Shown: in pieces, positions 24,483-34,570 of the stretch | Position numbering within the stretch: the first letter of the stretch is position 1 | Layout of the letters: each line of letters begins with the position of its first letter | Notes under the pieces: generated by a model | Told to the model about the DNA's origin: nothing | The model's database searches: none | What the model saw: the letters and a program-made list of their open reading frames with translations, nothing else | Translations under genes and position numbers: made by a program | Source of the DNA: Bacteroidota bacterium | GTDB taxonomy: Bacteria; Bacteroidota; Ignavibacteria; UBA10030 | Length of the DNA stretch: 49,195 nt | Assembly: GCA_026416125.1 (NCBI GenBank) | Contig: JAOAFT010000015.1 | Location: forward strand, 1-49,195 | Direction of reading: 5' to 3'

Positions 24483-25774
24483 CATCCATGTACTTGCAGC
24501 GTACACTTGCAGTGTGTATTGTTCTCAACATCCTAGTTTCATACTCTAATGTAGCTGCGCAAACTATGAAACAACTTGGGACAATGCAGGTGTTTGTCGA
24601 TATGCTCTGTTTTGAGTCCGATGTACAAGGCCACACTTCAGCAAATATCTACGTGCAAATTCCCTACTCTGAAGTGACGTTTGTTAAAACAGGAGAGCAG
24701 TACACAGCCAATGTAGATATTGTCATTACCATTGAAGATTCAACACCTAGACCGTGGTCAACGAGTAAACGGATAACAATTGAAGCAGAAGATTTTTCCC
24801 AAACTGTATCACCACGGAGAACAGTGGTTCAACAATTCACAACGGATATTAAGCCGGGTGAGTATACAATGGTAATTACAGTAACTGATGTTGAACCGAA
24901 GAAGAGCGTAAAGCTCGATCGAAAAATACATATTCCTGATTTTACAACTATGCCAGTGAGCATGAGCAATATAATGCTTGTTCAACGTGCATCGACAGAT
25001 GAAGGGCGAGTGAATGTTGTCCCCAATTTCAGTGGTAAGTACCTCCAAGGAGAAGGACCACTCATTATTTTCTTCGAAATTTACACTTCACTCAATATTG
25101 ATTCGCTCATGCTTGTTGCAACATTAATGACGGATAAGGAAAAAGAAGTTGCTCGTTTTACTCGAATCCAAGCAATCGATGGGCATCGTACACAAGTCCT
25201 GTGGTCACTCGATGGAAGTTCACTCAGTGTTTCTCGTGCAAAGGTAAAAGTTGATCTCATAGGGTGTGGTATTGACAGCCTTCGTATTCCACGGGTGTCG
25301 ACCTCAAGATCATTTACAGTTCATATGCGTGGTCTGCCACTTACAGTAACTGATATTACAAAAGCTATTGAGCAGCTACGATACATTGCCCGCGATAACG
25401 AGCTTGATGAAATGCGAAATGCTCCAACAGAAGAGGAGAAACGTCGACTATTCTTTGAATTCTGGAAACGACGTGATCCAGATCCAAGTACTCCACGCAA
25501 TGAGTTGATGGAAGAATATTACGACCGTGTCGCTTATGCAAATCATAATTTTACCCGATTCATGGAAGGATGGATGACAGATATGGGAATGGTGTACATC
25601 CAATTTGGGCCACCAGACAACATTGAGCGACATCCGTTCGAATCGGATTCGAAGCCGTATGAAATATGGTACTACTACAAACTAAATCGTGAGTTTGTCT
25701 TCGTTGATGAAACCGGATTTGGTGACTATCGGTTACAGTACCCACTTCGCGATTTGTGGGGACGTATACGCTAA
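24479..25774 (+). CDS. GWxTD-domain exported protein
   Basis: A 431-residue protein with a signal peptide (LAVCIVLNILVSYSNVAAQ). Its C-terminal third carries the GWxTD domain: FFEFWKRRDPDPSTPRNELM, then FMEGWMTDMGMVYIQFGPPD and YEIWYYYKLNREFVFVDETG. The middle region is beta-rich. GWxTD proteins are characteristic of the FCB and related groups and their role is unknown. The position directly before an Omp85 protein suggests an envelope function. The start overlaps rimO by four bases. Confidence 0.88.
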   Translation: MTSMYLQRTLAVCIVLNILVSYSNVAAQTMKQLGTMQVFVDMLCFESDVQGHTSANIYVQIPYSEVTFVKTGEQYTANVDIVITIEDSTPRPWSTSKRITIEAEDFSQTVSPRRTVVQQFTTDIKPGEYTMVITVTDVEPKKSVKLDRKIHIPDFTTMPVSMSNIMLVQRASTDEGRVNVVPNFSGKYLQGEGPLIIFFEIYTSLNIDSLMLVATLMTDKEKEVARFTRIQAIDGHRTQVLWSLDGSSLSVSRAKVKVDLIGCGIDSLRIPRVSTSRSFTVHMRGLPLTVTDITKAIEQLRYIARDNELDEMRNAPTEEEKRRLFFEFWKRRDPDPSTPRNELMEEYYDRVAYANHNFTRFMEGWMTDMGMVYIQFGPPDNIERHPFESDSKPYEIWYYYKLNREFVFVDETGFGDYRLQYPLRDLWGRIR

Positions 25775-25836
25775 TGGTGAACACAAAATGCTTCTCAGAT
25801 AACAACAATTCTATGATCTCACTGTGAGAAGATACT

Positions 25837-27624
25837 GTGTCATGTCTCCTACAAATAGTTGCTTATGTTGTACTTTGTAGTTGTTTAAGTTCTTCCCCTC
25901 TTTATGCACAGTCTCCTACACATTACCGAATACGTTCAATTGCATGTACTGGAAACCATGCCATTTCTACAAATCGAATTCTCCAAACGTTGGCAATCGA
26001 GGAAGATCGGCTGTATACAGAACAGGAACTCAAAAGAGCAGGGGCTCGAGTTGTTAATCTTTATAGCACAGAAGGATACCTAGATGCCTACATTGATTCG
26101 CTTGTATTTGATATCGATACAACATCTCAAGTTGTTGATATTCGATACTACTTATCAGAGGGCAAACAATCGATTGTTAACTCATTACATGTAAAAGGGG
26201 ATAGTCTTTTTACAGCGGATGAACTCACACTGACAATGTCAACAGGAGAAGGATCTCCGTTCAATCCTACACAATTAGAAAACGATATTCAAACACTCTT
26301 ACATCGTTGTGATCAAAAAGGGTATCCGTTTGCTACCCTTGTTATTGAACAACTCGAACGACATGAACATGAGAATGAATATCGATGGAATATTGTACTA
26401 AATATCAACAAACAACAGCGTGTACGGCTTTCAGAAGTAAAGTTCGAGGGTTTAAAGACAACTAGGGAAGAGATAGCATTCAGAGAGACGAGGCTTCAAC
26501 CTGGTCAGTACTATACTTCACAAGTACCACCGGTTGTAAAAAAGCGGTTGGAACGATTACGAGTATTTCGTTCAGTTTCTACTCCTGAACTTTATGTAAA
26601 AGGGAGTCCTGAACAACAGCCAGACTTGAATGGGGGGCTCAAAATAGCAGTGACAGAGGGTAACACTATAGTTTTCGATGGTATGATCGGGTATCTCCCT
26701 GCCTTGCCGAACCAGAGTAAGGGAACGATTGTAGGTCTTCTCTCGTTGCAGTTTAGAAATCTTTTTGGTACAGCGCGTTCACTTTCGACACGTTGGTACC
26801 GTGAACGAGCACACACACAAGAAGTAGAAGTAACGTATTCAGAACCATGGCTACTTTCATATCCCATCAATAGCACTATTGGAATAACACAACGCCGTCA
26901 CGATTCTACGTACATACGGAATTCATACACAGGTGTAGTAGAGTATATGGTTTCTGAAGAATTTTCTGTAGGACTTGTACTTTCCGGAGTATATACTCAT
27001 GCAATTGAAGGTTACGGTAAACGAGTAATGCCTTCAAGCTCATCAGTATCGATTGGTGCATCAGTGAAGTACGATACAAGAAACTCTGTGCACACTCCAA
27101 CAGAAGGAATTCTCTATAGCACACAGTACTCTACTGGTACGCAATGGCAAACAGCTTTTGGTACAAATCCATCCCGAAAAAATACAACACAACGTCTTCA
27201 CTTTGATTGTGAGTGGTATATCCTCGTTGCACATCGTCAGATTCTTGTATTGGACGCGCACATTCGAGCTCTCTATACATCGTTTAGTACCATTAGTGAT
27301 TTGTTTTTATTTGGTGGAACAACATCGCTCCGCGGATACCGAGAGGGACAGTTTGCAGGTTCTAGAATAGCATGGTTGAATTCTGAGTATCGTTATCTTG
27401 TAGCACCCCGATCGTATTTCTTCGTATTTTCTAATGTTGGATACTATTTTTCTCCTCGTAATGATGCGTTCAATATGTATGAACAGAGTGGTTATCCAAT
27501 TGGCTATGGCGTCGGTGTTCGTATGGAAACAACGCTTGGATTCCTTGGTGTTAGCATTGCGTTTGGAAAAGGCGATACATTCAGTACTGCCAAACTCCAT
27601 GTGAGAGTGAGCAATGAACTTTAA
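25837..27624 (+). CDS. Omp85/BamA-family outer-membrane protein
   Basis: A 595-residue protein with a signal peptide ending in LSSSPLYAQ, POTRA-like repeats over about residues 30-270, and a C-terminal Omp85 beta-barrel. The barrel includes LFLFGGTTSLRGYREGQFAG, the family's conserved loop-six type RGY motif, and ends with alternating hydrophobic residues. The family inserts proteins or lipids into, or secretes across, the outer membrane. It is shorter than a standard BamA, with about three POTRAs, so it is more likely a BamA/TamA paralogue. GTG start at 25837 with only a weak GAGAAG site. The previous gene encodes a GWxTD protein. Confidence 0.87.
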   Translation: MSCLLQIVAYVVLCSCLSSSPLYAQSPTHYRIRSIACTGNHAISTNRILQTLAIEEDRLYTEQELKRAGARVVNLYSTEGYLDAYIDSLVFDIDTTSQVVDIRYYLSEGKQSIVNSLHVKGDSLFTADELTLTMSTGEGSPFNPTQLENDIQTLLHRCDQKGYPFATLVIEQLERHEHENEYRWNIVLNINKQQRVRLSEVKFEGLKTTREEIAFRETRLQPGQYYTSQVPPVVKKRLERLRVFRSVSTPELYVKGSPEQQPDLNGGLKIAVTEGNTIVFDGMIGYLPALPNQSKGTIVGLLSLQFRNLFGTARSLSTRWYRERAHTQEVEVTYSEPWLLSYPINSTIGITQRRHDSTYIRNSYTGVVEYMVSEEFSVGLVLSGVYTHAIEGYGKRVMPSSSSVSIGASVKYDTRNSVHTPTEGILYSTQYSTGTQWQTAFGTNPSRKNTTQRLHFDCEWYILVAHRQILVLDAHIRALYTSFSTISDLFLFGGTTSLRGYREGQFAGSRIAWLNSEYRYLVAPRSYFFVFSNVGYYFSPRNDAFNMYEQSGYPIGYGVGVRMETTLGFLGVSIAFGKGDTFSTAKLHVRVSNEL

Positions 27625-28462
27625 ACTTCTCCGTGCCTACTTTCAGCTTGTCCGACCTGTGAATGTGCTGTTCACATTTGTTGCTGTAAGTATTGCTGGG
27701 TGGCTTGCGGGAGCAACATGGGGTGATATTCGACTGATTTTCATTGGTGGGGTTTGTGCAGCTTCTGTGGTAGCTGGTGCGAATGCACTTAATGATTACT
27801 TCGATATTGAGATCGATCGTATCAATAAACCTCAAAGACCATTGCCATTGGGAACACTTTCTTTAGAGCAGGCAAAACGATTATGGTTTATCCTTTCTCT
27901 CACAGCAATGTTCACAAGTATTCTTCTCCCCATAGCAAGTACTATAATTGTTGTATTCGCTATCGGAACACTTTATCTCTATTCAAAGTACTGGAAGAAA
28001 ACAGTTCTTATTGGAAATACGATCGTTGCACTCCTAACGGGTTTAACATTCATTTTTGGTGGTAGCATGCTAGGAAATTACAAAGGTGTGTGGATTCCTG
28101 CACTGTTCGCCTTCTTATCAAATTTTGCACGTGAACTTGTAAAGGATATTGAAGATATCAAAGGAGATTATGAGTATGGTGCAATAACACTTCCAGTACG
28201 TTACGGTGTACTGTCATCACGTATCCTTATTACGTTTACAATACTTGTTATACTAGTACTTTCCTATCTTGTCGTGAATGCAAAGGTGTACAGTTGGTTT
28301 TTTGCACTCTGCGTTATAGCTGCTAATCTTCTTTTTTGTATTGGATGTATCCGTGTGTGGCAATACACTGATGAGCGGACAATGAATACTGTTAGCGTGG
28401 TAATAAAAGTGGGAATGGGAATAGGAATGCTTGGAATTCTTGGAGGATCTCTTCAGATATGA
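27614..28462 (+). CDS. UbiA-family prenyltransferase
   Basis: A 282-residue membrane protein with about eight to nine hydrophobic segments and the two UbiA aspartate motifs: NALNDYFDIEIDRINKPQRP and ELVKDIEDIKGDYEYG. These bind the Mg-diphosphate of the prenyl donor. The second motif and overall pattern resemble geranylgeranylglycerol-phosphate or chlorophyll/heme-type transferases, so substrate cannot be fixed; a quinone or lipid role is plausible. It overlaps the Omp85 gene by 11 bases and rnhB by four. Confidence 0.9.
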   Translation: MNFKLLRAYFQLVRPVNVLFTFVAVSIAGWLAGATWGDIRLIFIGGVCAASVVAGANALNDYFDIEIDRINKPQRPLPLGTLSLEQAKRLWFILSLTAMFTSILLPIASTIIVVFAIGTLYLYSKYWKKTVLIGNTIVALLTGLTFIFGGSMLGNYKGVWIPALFAFLSNFARELVKDIEDIKGDYEYGAITLPVRYGVLSSRILITFTILVILVLSYLVVNAKVYSWFFALCVIAANLLFCIGCIRVWQYTDERTMNTVSVVIKVGMGIGMLGILGGSLQI

Positions 28463-29076
28463 ATCTAGTTTCACTTACGCATGAACGGTTTCTGTGGGAT
28501 CTTGGAATAACGAACGTTGTAGGAGTGGATGAAGCAGGAAGGGGGCCACTTGCTGGACCTGTAGTTGCAGCTGCTGTTGTATTTCCCCCTGAAACATGGA
28601 TTGATGGAGTTAACGATTCGAAAAAACTAACCGAAAAAAAACGAGAGGAGTTATATTCACGTATTTATGAACAGGCTCTTGCTGTCGGTATTGGTATTGT
28701 TGATCATTCTACGATTGATGAGATTAATATTATGAATGCTACCTATAGAGCTATGCACGAAGCACTTGAGAAGTTAACTGTACCACCAGAGTTTGTGTTA
28801 GTCGATGGAAATAGTTTCACTCATCCTACCCTTGTTTACAAAACAATCATCGATGGAGACGCTCTTTCATTCACTATAGCTGCTGCATCCATCGTTGCCA
28901 AAGTAACTCGTGATCGAATTATGCGTGAGTACGATATTCTGTACCCACGCTATGGATTTGCTAAACATAAAGGGTACGGAACGCGAGCCCACCGTGAAGC
29001 AATAACTCGTTATGGTCTTTGTGATATCCACAGGAGGAGTTTTTGTGTTGAATTTTTGAATGATTGTGGAAAGTAA
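28459..29076 (+). CDS. rnhB: ribonuclease HII
   Basis: RNase HII removes ribonucleotides from DNA and RNA from hybrids. The 205-residue protein has NVVGVDEAGRGPLAGPVVAA with the first catalytic Asp-Glu pair, then NDSKKLTEKKRE, FVLVDGNS (third acidic residue) and AAASIVAKVTRDRIM. The end RYGFAKHKGYGTRAHREAI is typical. It closes the plus-strand run and converges with argH, leaving six bases between the stops, so no terminator is visible there. Confidence 0.96.
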   Translation: MNLVSLTHERFLWDLGITNVVGVDEAGRGPLAGPVVAAAVVFPPETWIDGVNDSKKLTEKKREELYSRIYEQALAVGIGIVDHSTIDEINIMNATYRAMHEALEKLTVPPEFVLVDGNSFTHPTLVYKTIIDGDALSFTIAAASIVAKVTRDRIMREYDILYPRYGFAKHKGYGTRAHREAITRYGLCDIHRRSFCVEFLNDCGK

Positions 29077-29082
29077 ATCTCT

Positions 29083-30474
29083 CTACACCTTCCGTTTCTG
29101 CAGGACCCTTGTCCAGTGTACGATTTGTTTTTTTACCTCATGGGGATTAGTGCTTCCAGCAGATCGTTTGCTATGGACACTCGATTCAGGCAAAATAACG
29201 TCAAATACATCTGTGTCGAATTTTGGGCTAAAAAGTCGTAGTGTTTCAAGGTCAAGGTTCCCAAAGTACATTTTGTGTTCAATGCAGTGTTGGACAATTT
29301 TTCCAGTAATTTCGTGTGCTTCTCGGAATGGTACTCCCTTTTTGACAAGGTAATCAGCCATATCGGTTGCAGTAAGAAAATCATTTAATAATGATTCTCG
29401 AATAACGTGTGGCTTGAATGTTGTATGAACTAGGATGTGAGCGAAGATAAAAAGGCACTCACGTGTGGTTGTGAATGCTTCAAAGAGAGCATGTTTGTCC
29501 TCTTGCATATCGCGGTTGTAGGCAAGAGGGAGTGCTTTCATCATTGTGAGGAGTTCAATAAGCGCGCCGTATACTCTCCCTGTTTTTCCACGGACGAGTT
29601 CTGCCATATCGGGGTTTTTCTTCTGTGGCATAATGCTACTACCCGTTGTGTATGCATCGCTGATTTCGGCAAATCCAAATTCTTTTGTTGTCCAGAGCAC
29701 AAGTTCTTCAGCAAACCGGCTCAAATGCATCATTATAATACTACATGTGCTGACAAACTCAATGAGACTATCGCGGTCACTTACTGCATCAATGCTGTTT
29801 TCAACAATTCCATCAAATCCAAGTTTCTTTGCGACCATGTTTCGGTCGATTGGGAAGGGAGTTCCCGCAAACGCTGCAGCACCAAGAGGTGACTTGTTTG
29901 CACGTTGAGCACACTGGTTCAGTCGTTCGTAATCACGCTCAAACATCCACATGTACGCAAGAAGGTGGTGAGAGAGAAGTACTGGTTGTGCTCGCTGCGT
30001 ATGAGTATACCCAGGCATTACAATATCGATATGCCGTTCAGCTTTGTAGAGGAGTACACGCTGGAGGTTTGTTATGAGTTTCATAAGTTCATAAATTGCA
30101 CGCCTAAGAAAGAGCCGTTCGTCAAGTGCTATTTGGTCGTTTCGACTTCGGGCGGTATGGAGTTTTCCAGCAAGTGAACCGATTTTTTGTGTTAAGCGAT
30201 GCTCAATAGCAGAATGAATATCTTCATAGATATTTGTTGGTACAAATTTGCCAGTTTCGATTTCCTTGAGGATAGCTTTCAGTGCTGTTCGAATGCGTCG
30301 CGCCTCTGTTGCTGTAAGTATTTTACATGCAGCAAGCATTTCTACATGTGCAATGCTCCCTGCAATATCTTCTATATAAAGGTGCTTGTCGAGATCGATC
30401 GAGGTCGAAAACTGGAGAGCAATTTCTGAGAGTTGTTGTTTAAATCGTCCACCCCATAATGTTTGTCGTGCCAT
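29083..30474 (-). CDS. argH: argininosuccinate lyase
   Basis: ArgH splits argininosuccinate to arginine and fumarate, the last step of arginine synthesis. It has 463 residues, the normal length. The fumarase/aspartase superfamily signature GSSIMPQKKNPDMAELVRGK is present, with the N-terminal WGGRFKQQLS, LHTARSRNDQIALDERLF and MPGYTHTQRAQPVLLSHHL. It is the last gene of the minus-strand arginine group, 104 bases after the amidase gene, and is separated from argG by a transferase and an amidase. Confidence 0.97.
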   Translation of the reverse strand: MARQTLWGGRFKQQLSEIALQFSTSIDLDKHLYIEDIAGSIAHVEMLAACKILTATEARRIRTALKAILKEIETGKFVPTNIYEDIHSAIEHRLTQKIGSLAGKLHTARSRNDQIALDERLFLRRAIYELMKLITNLQRVLLYKAERHIDIVMPGYTHTQRAQPVLLSHHLLAYMWMFERDYERLNQCAQRANKSPLGAAAFAGTPFPIDRNMVAKKLGFDGIVENSIDAVSDRDSLIEFVSTCSIIMMHLSRFAEELVLWTTKEFGFAEISDAYTTGSSIMPQKKNPDMAELVRGKTGRVYGALIELLTMMKALPLAYNRDMQEDKHALFEAFTTTRECLFIFAHILVHTTFKPHVIRESLLNDFLTATDMADYLVKKGVPFREAHEITGKIVQHCIEHKMYFGNLDLETLRLFSPKFDTDVFDVILPESSVHSKRSAGSTNPHEVKKQIVHWTRVLQKRKV

Positions 30475-30577
30475 AGCTAATGCCCTAAAGTACAGTTGTC
30501 TTCATAGTTCTTTTGCGCTCTATGTGTAATGTACAAAGAAAACCACGACACTGCAAAATATCGTCTAGTGAAACTCT

Positions 30578-32386
30578 TCAACGCTGGTCACTCGCGAGTT
30601 TAATGTACTCTTCAATACCAATGGCAAGTTGTTTAACGAGTGTCTGTCGAAAATCATCTTGGAGAAGAAGCATTTCTTCTTCGGGATGTGAGAGAAATGC
30701 TGTTTCGATAAGGATGTTTGGTACTTGTGTAAGAGCGTTGAGAAGAAAGTTAAAATTGCCAATAACACCATAAGGTTGAAGACCCGTTGAAAGAAGTTTT
30801 TGAAATACAATGTCTGCGAGTGGTTTAAAGCCAATATGTTTGTAATACACGCTCGTTCCTCGTATTGCTAAAGGATCAGATGCATCACCACAAGAATTGC
30901 AGTGGATACTGAGGAGAAGCTGGGCATTTGACCGTACAATTGGCTCGATACGTTCTGCTGTTGGAATATGCTGATCGCCAGTGCGAGTAACAATGACAGT
31001 TGCACCTTTTGCTGTAAGCTCTTTTTGAAGTTCGGTTACAAGAGCAAGGGTAATATCTTTTTCGAAAACACCAGTTGCTCCAACCGCACCATGATTTTCA
31101 GTCCCACCGTGGCCAGCATCGAGAGCAATGGTAAGCGCACTCAGCGGCATGCTTTTCGATTTCACAACAGGTGGTCGAGCAACTCGTATGCGTAGTGTTG
31201 TACCGCTATACTCAATGTCATATCCCCAATGGTAATTGCTTCGAAGTGATACGGTAAGTAGAACATGGTTATCTTCCACTTGTGTACAGGTTATGGAAGC
31301 AATTCCTTTTACTGAAGGTCCATGTGCAATCCATGTATTGTTGGTTGTTGCTCCCCAAATGTGAATGAGGATAGCCATTGGTTGCAATGATTGTTCGCTT
31401 GTTATAGGTAGCTTTGTGTCAAGGTTGACAGTAATGAGGTCGTGTGTGCTATTTCCTGTTGTTGTAATTGATCCAACATTCGATTGTGGAAATGGGGTAG
31501 AAGCAGGGAGAAGCTTTACATTTTCAATAGGGACCCAAGCAGTGAACGAATTAGCAAGTCGTACTCGGTAAAAGTTCCCGACTTTCCCCGTGATAATAAT
31601 GCGAGTCCCTTCGTGGAGAAAGCCATACTTTTCACCACCAAGCCTAGTAGTACTTATTCCTGCATTCAGCGGAACACGTTTACCTACAATCTCAGCAACG
31701 CGTGGTAATTCTGTTGTGTAAAACGATATTCGTCCTTTCGACTGAGCTTTTTCTTTGTTCCAGAATCCTTTGACGAGGTAAACAGTAAGTGGCGTTTCTG
31801 ACGTTCGATCTGTTGGTTGCACTGTATACCGGCCAATGTACATACCAGAGGGAGTTCCATCCCGGCTTGGTAGTTCCATCATAGGAATATCGGACGCAAC
31901 ACCTGGGATATCGAAATATGCTTCCCACCCTGGACTTGCTTTCATTTTTACCTCTAACACATCCCCGGTAGTGAGCCAGAGATCAGTTGAAGGTTCAATC
32001 GATGTTTCGTCTATTATAAGTGTATCGTGTGGGAGAGGAGACGGTGGTTCTGGTCTGATAATGGTGTACTCTTTCCACAGAGAATCACCACGCTGAGAGA
32101 TGGTGGTAAAACGGAGTGTATTTCTTCCCTGTTGAATTGATACTACACCTGCAAATGCACCTGTGGGGTACACATTCACTGGTTTTGAGTTCACAAACAC
32201 TTTTGCTGAAGGATGTGTACGACCTCCGAACCGAATACGAGCGTTGTTCCAAAGGAGTGAATCGTTTTCAGGAAATTGGATACGTAGGAAAAGAGAATCA
32301 GGGACTGGAGGAAGAAGACTAAAGTGCTGTCCGTTCGTAAGCAGTGTGATTGAAAGAAAACTGGTAATGTAGAGTATTGTTCTCAT
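30578..32386 (-). CDS. N-acetylmuramoyl-L-alanine amidase with SH3-like domain
   Basis: A secreted cell-wall amidase that cleaves the bond between MurNAc and the peptide stem. The preferred start (32386) gives MRTILYITSFLSITLLTNGQ, a clear signal peptide; an in-frame TTG at 32425 would add 13 residues. After beta-rich N-terminal domains comes an SH3b-like segment (GEKYGFLHEGTRIIITGKVG). The catalytic Amidase_3 domain (about 410-595) has zinc ligands in LDAGHGGTENHGAVG and SIHCN, and the catalytic Glu in LIETAFLSHPEEE. It resembles AmiC-type enzymes with about 600 residues. It is embedded among arginine genes with no functional link evident. Confidence 0.9.
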   Translation of the reverse strand: MRTILYITSFLSITLLTNGQHFSLLPPVPDSLFLRIQFPENDSLLWNNARIRFGGRTHPSAKVFVNSKPVNVYPTGAFAGVVSIQQGRNTLRFTTISQRGDSLWKEYTIIRPEPPSPLPHDTLIIDETSIEPSTDLWLTTGDVLEVKMKASPGWEAYFDIPGVASDIPMMELPSRDGTPSGMYIGRYTVQPTDRTSETPLTVYLVKGFWNKEKAQSKGRISFYTTELPRVAEIVGKRVPLNAGISTTRLGGEKYGFLHEGTRIIITGKVGNFYRVRLANSFTAWVPIENVKLLPASTPFPQSNVGSITTTGNSTHDLITVNLDTKLPITSEQSLQPMAILIHIWGATTNNTWIAHGPSVKGIASITCTQVEDNHVLLTVSLRSNYHWGYDIEYSGTTLRIRVARPPVVKSKSMPLSALTIALDAGHGGTENHGAVGATGVFEKDITLALVTELQKELTAKGATVIVTRTGDQHIPTAERIEPIVRSNAQLLLSIHCNSCGDASDPLAIRGTSVYYKHIGFKPLADIVFQKLLSTGLQPYGVIGNFNFLLNALTQVPNILIETAFLSHPEEEMLLLQDDFRQTLVKQLAIGIEEYIKLASDQR

Positions 32387-32427
32387 ACACCTTAGTAATA
32401 TATTACTTGACAGAATGAAATTCAAAA

Positions 32428-33216
32428 CTAACAGATTGAGATTTTAAAGTCATCGAGTGTAAAGAGTTTTTGGGGCTCATAAATGTGATAGTATGGTACT
32501 TGGTAGAGAAAGCTTGGCCAAAGTGTAAATGTACTAGGCGGTCCAAGGAGGTAATGACATCGCCCCATGAGTTTATGGTCGAGATAGTACGGCAACTGTG
32601 AAAATACGTATGGAACATCAAAGTGGAGCTGATCGAGAATGGATACATCATCCGTGAAGATGAGAATAAATGGTGCTTTTGCGTGTTTGAGAGTAAAGAA
32701 ATAGTGAACCAATTGTTTGTAAAGTTCAAGAGGATAAAAATACTTTCCACCTTGCCACTTTTGGTAATCTTTCCTACGAATATGAAGTCCAAGGATACAA
32801 TCGTAGGAGGTGAGTTGGTTGCACAGATATTCAAAGCGGGGGGAGGTTTTGTGTGTTTCGTACTTTCGCAAAAGTTCTGAGCGATACTGTTGGAGCGTTG
32901 TGTACTCACGGAAGTACCAACCACCAACAAAAAGGAGAGAATGTTTATGTGATTGGAGAATAGTTTTATATTCTTCGATTTTTGATTCGTCGTCAAATGA
33001 TATAAATCGACACTTTATCTGGGGATAGTGCACTTTCTGTAAAGATAAATAGAAGATGGCGTGTGTATAGTTATACTTCAGTGGATAGTGGTGAGCCATT
33101 GATAGGAGGGTTGCGTTGAAGTAAGGAATTCCATGGTATGCACAAAATGCTTCTAAATGTGCATTTTGAATAAGTCGATTCGTATGGTTGCCGTAGGCTT
33201 TGATAAGGATAATCAT
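32428..33216 (-). CDS. GT11-like (fucosyltransferase-fold) glycosyltransferase
   Basis: A 262-residue protein starting MIILIKAYGNHTNRLIQNAH, similar to the N-terminal GDP-binding start of alpha-1,2-fucosyltransferases (GT11), which have a G.GN...Q pattern. It contains LGLHIRRKDYQKWQGGKYFY, matching the HxRRxDY nucleotide-sugar motif of fucosyltransferases, and LIFTDD with a later LLGPPSTFTLWPSFL, the usual S-T-F segment. Donor and acceptor are not known. It lies between argG and the amidase and 40 bases before the latter, so it may decorate a surface polymer. Confidence 0.72.
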   Translation of the reverse strand: MIILIKAYGNHTNRLIQNAHLEAFCAYHGIPYFNATLLSMAHHYPLKYNYTHAIFYLSLQKVHYPQIKCRFISFDDESKIEEYKTILQSHKHSLLFVGGWYFREYTTLQQYRSELLRKYETHKTSPRFEYLCNQLTSYDCILGLHIRRKDYQKWQGGKYFYPLELYKQLVHYFFTLKHAKAPFILIFTDDVSILDQLHFDVPYVFSQLPYYLDHKLMGRCHYLLGPPSTFTLWPSFLYQVPYYHIYEPQKLFTLDDFKISIC

Positions 33217-33273
33217 TCTTCTCTACCTTTTTGAATATAAAGTAGAGTTTCGATGAAAGAACATTGTGTAAGC

Positions 33274-33298
33274 AAGCCCGGCACAATGTGCCGGGCTT
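33274..33298. terminator. strong palindromic hairpin after argG
   Basis: AAGCCCGGCACA and TGTGCCGGGCTT form a nearly perfect 12-base inverted repeat around one central base. It stands just after the argG stop (33305 on the minus strand) and 58 bases before the transferase start. There is no long T tract on the minus side, so it may act as a partial terminator or mRNA-stabilising stem. Confidence 0.65.
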
Positions 33299-33304
33299 AT
33301 AACC

Positions 33305-34519
33305 CTATTCCTTCGAGCGTAGATGTTTATTTACTCTATAAAAAGTTTTAACTGGAAGTCCATAAATTTTGATGAAACCTTCACTTGCTTTGTGATCGAA
33401 CTGGTCGTCGGCTGAATAGGTGGCAAGTTTTGTATCGTATAAGGAATATGGTGATGTACGTCCTGCAATTTCAATCGATCCTTTGTAGAGTTTTAATTTA
33501 ACTGTTCCCGTGACAACCTTCTGTGTTTCATTGACAAACGCATCGAGTGCAGTACGGAGTGGAGAGAACCATAGTCCATTGTAAACAAGATCAGCATAAT
33601 CGTGTGCAACTTTGGTTTTATAGTGAGCGGTATCTTTATCTAATGTCAATCGTTCTAATTCACGGTGTGCAAAGTGAAGTACGACAGCACCTGGTGCTTC
33701 GTAGATTTCTCTGGATTTAATGCCAACAAGCCTATTTTCAACGAGGTCAAGACGGCCAACTCCATTTTTTCCAGCAACGGTGTTCACATAATCAATAAGG
33801 TCGATACCGTTCATTTTCTTACCGTCGACTGCAACAGGGATACCTTCTTTGAAATCAATGGTAATGTAGGTTGGTTTGTTCGGTGCACGGAGTGGAGATA
33901 CTGTACGTTGATAGGCATCTTCTGGAGGTTCAGCCATGGGATCTTCGAGAATACCACATTCGATAGAGGTTCCCCATATATTTTCATCGATAGAATAGGG
34001 GCTTTTCTTCGTTGCAACTACGGGTATTCCATGTTTTTCGCAGTATGCAATTTCTTCTTCACGTGATTTGAATTCCCACTCTCGTACAGGAGCAATAATC
34101 CGGAGATCTGGCGCAAGTGCAGCAACAGATACTTCGAATCGTACTTGATCATTTCCCTTACCTGTACAACCATGGGCAACAGCCGTGCATTTTTCTTTCC
34201 TCGCAACGTCAACGAGTGCTTTTGCTAGTAAGGGACGGCCGATCGAAGTTGCCATCGGGTATGTGTGTTCGTACACTGCACCAGCTTTGAGTACAGGCCA
34301 GAGGTAGTGTTCGACGAATTCTTTGCGGAGATCGACAATGTATGCTTTCACAGCTCCTGATTTTAGTGCTTTTTCTCGTACTCCAGCAATTTCCTTCTTT
34401 TGTCCTAAGTTCCCAGTAACGGTTATAACCTCGGCGTTGTATTTTTCCTGAAGCCACTTTACAATGACGGAGGTATCAAGTCCTCCCGAATATGCTACCG
34501 CTATGCGTTCTTTTTTCAC
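33305..34519 (-). CDS. argG: argininosuccinate synthase
   Basis: ArgG joins citrulline and aspartate using ATP to give argininosuccinate. It has 404 residues. The PP-loop motif [20 protein letters not shown] is at the N-terminus, followed by [19 protein letters not shown] and [20 protein letters not shown], all typical. The GTG start has AAGGAGAG upstream, a good ribosome site. It follows the Smr gene by 51 bases and is followed by a strong palindrome. Confidence 0.97.
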   Translation of the reverse strand: MKKERIAVAYSGGLDTSVIVKWLQEKYNAEVITVTGNLGQKKEIAGVREKALKSGAVKAYIVDLRKEFVEHYLWPVLKAGAVYEHTYPMATSIGRPLLAKALVDVARKEKCTAVAHGCTGKGNDQVRFEVSVAALAPDLRIIAPVREWEFKSREEEIAYCEKHGIPVVATKKSPYSIDENIWGTSIECGILEDPMAEPPEDAYQRTVSPLRAPNKPTYITIDFKEGIPVAVDGKKMNGIDLIDYVNTVAGKNGVGRLDLVENRLVGIKSREIYEAPGAVVLHFAHRELERLTLDKDTAHYKTKVAHDYADLVYNGLWFSPLRTALDAFVNETQKVVTGTVKLKLYKGSIEIAGRTSPYSLYDTKLATYSADDQFDHKASEGFIKIYGLPVKTFYRVNKHLRSKE

Positions 34520-34570
34520 GGTTTTCTCTCCTTTATTCTATCGTACATATTATATTAACATAACAATGAA

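Noticed and set aside
29437-29908. Plus-strand open frames of 120-151 codons inside argH
   Set aside because: They are antisense to a fully conserved argH with intact motifs and have no ribosome site or recognisable domains.
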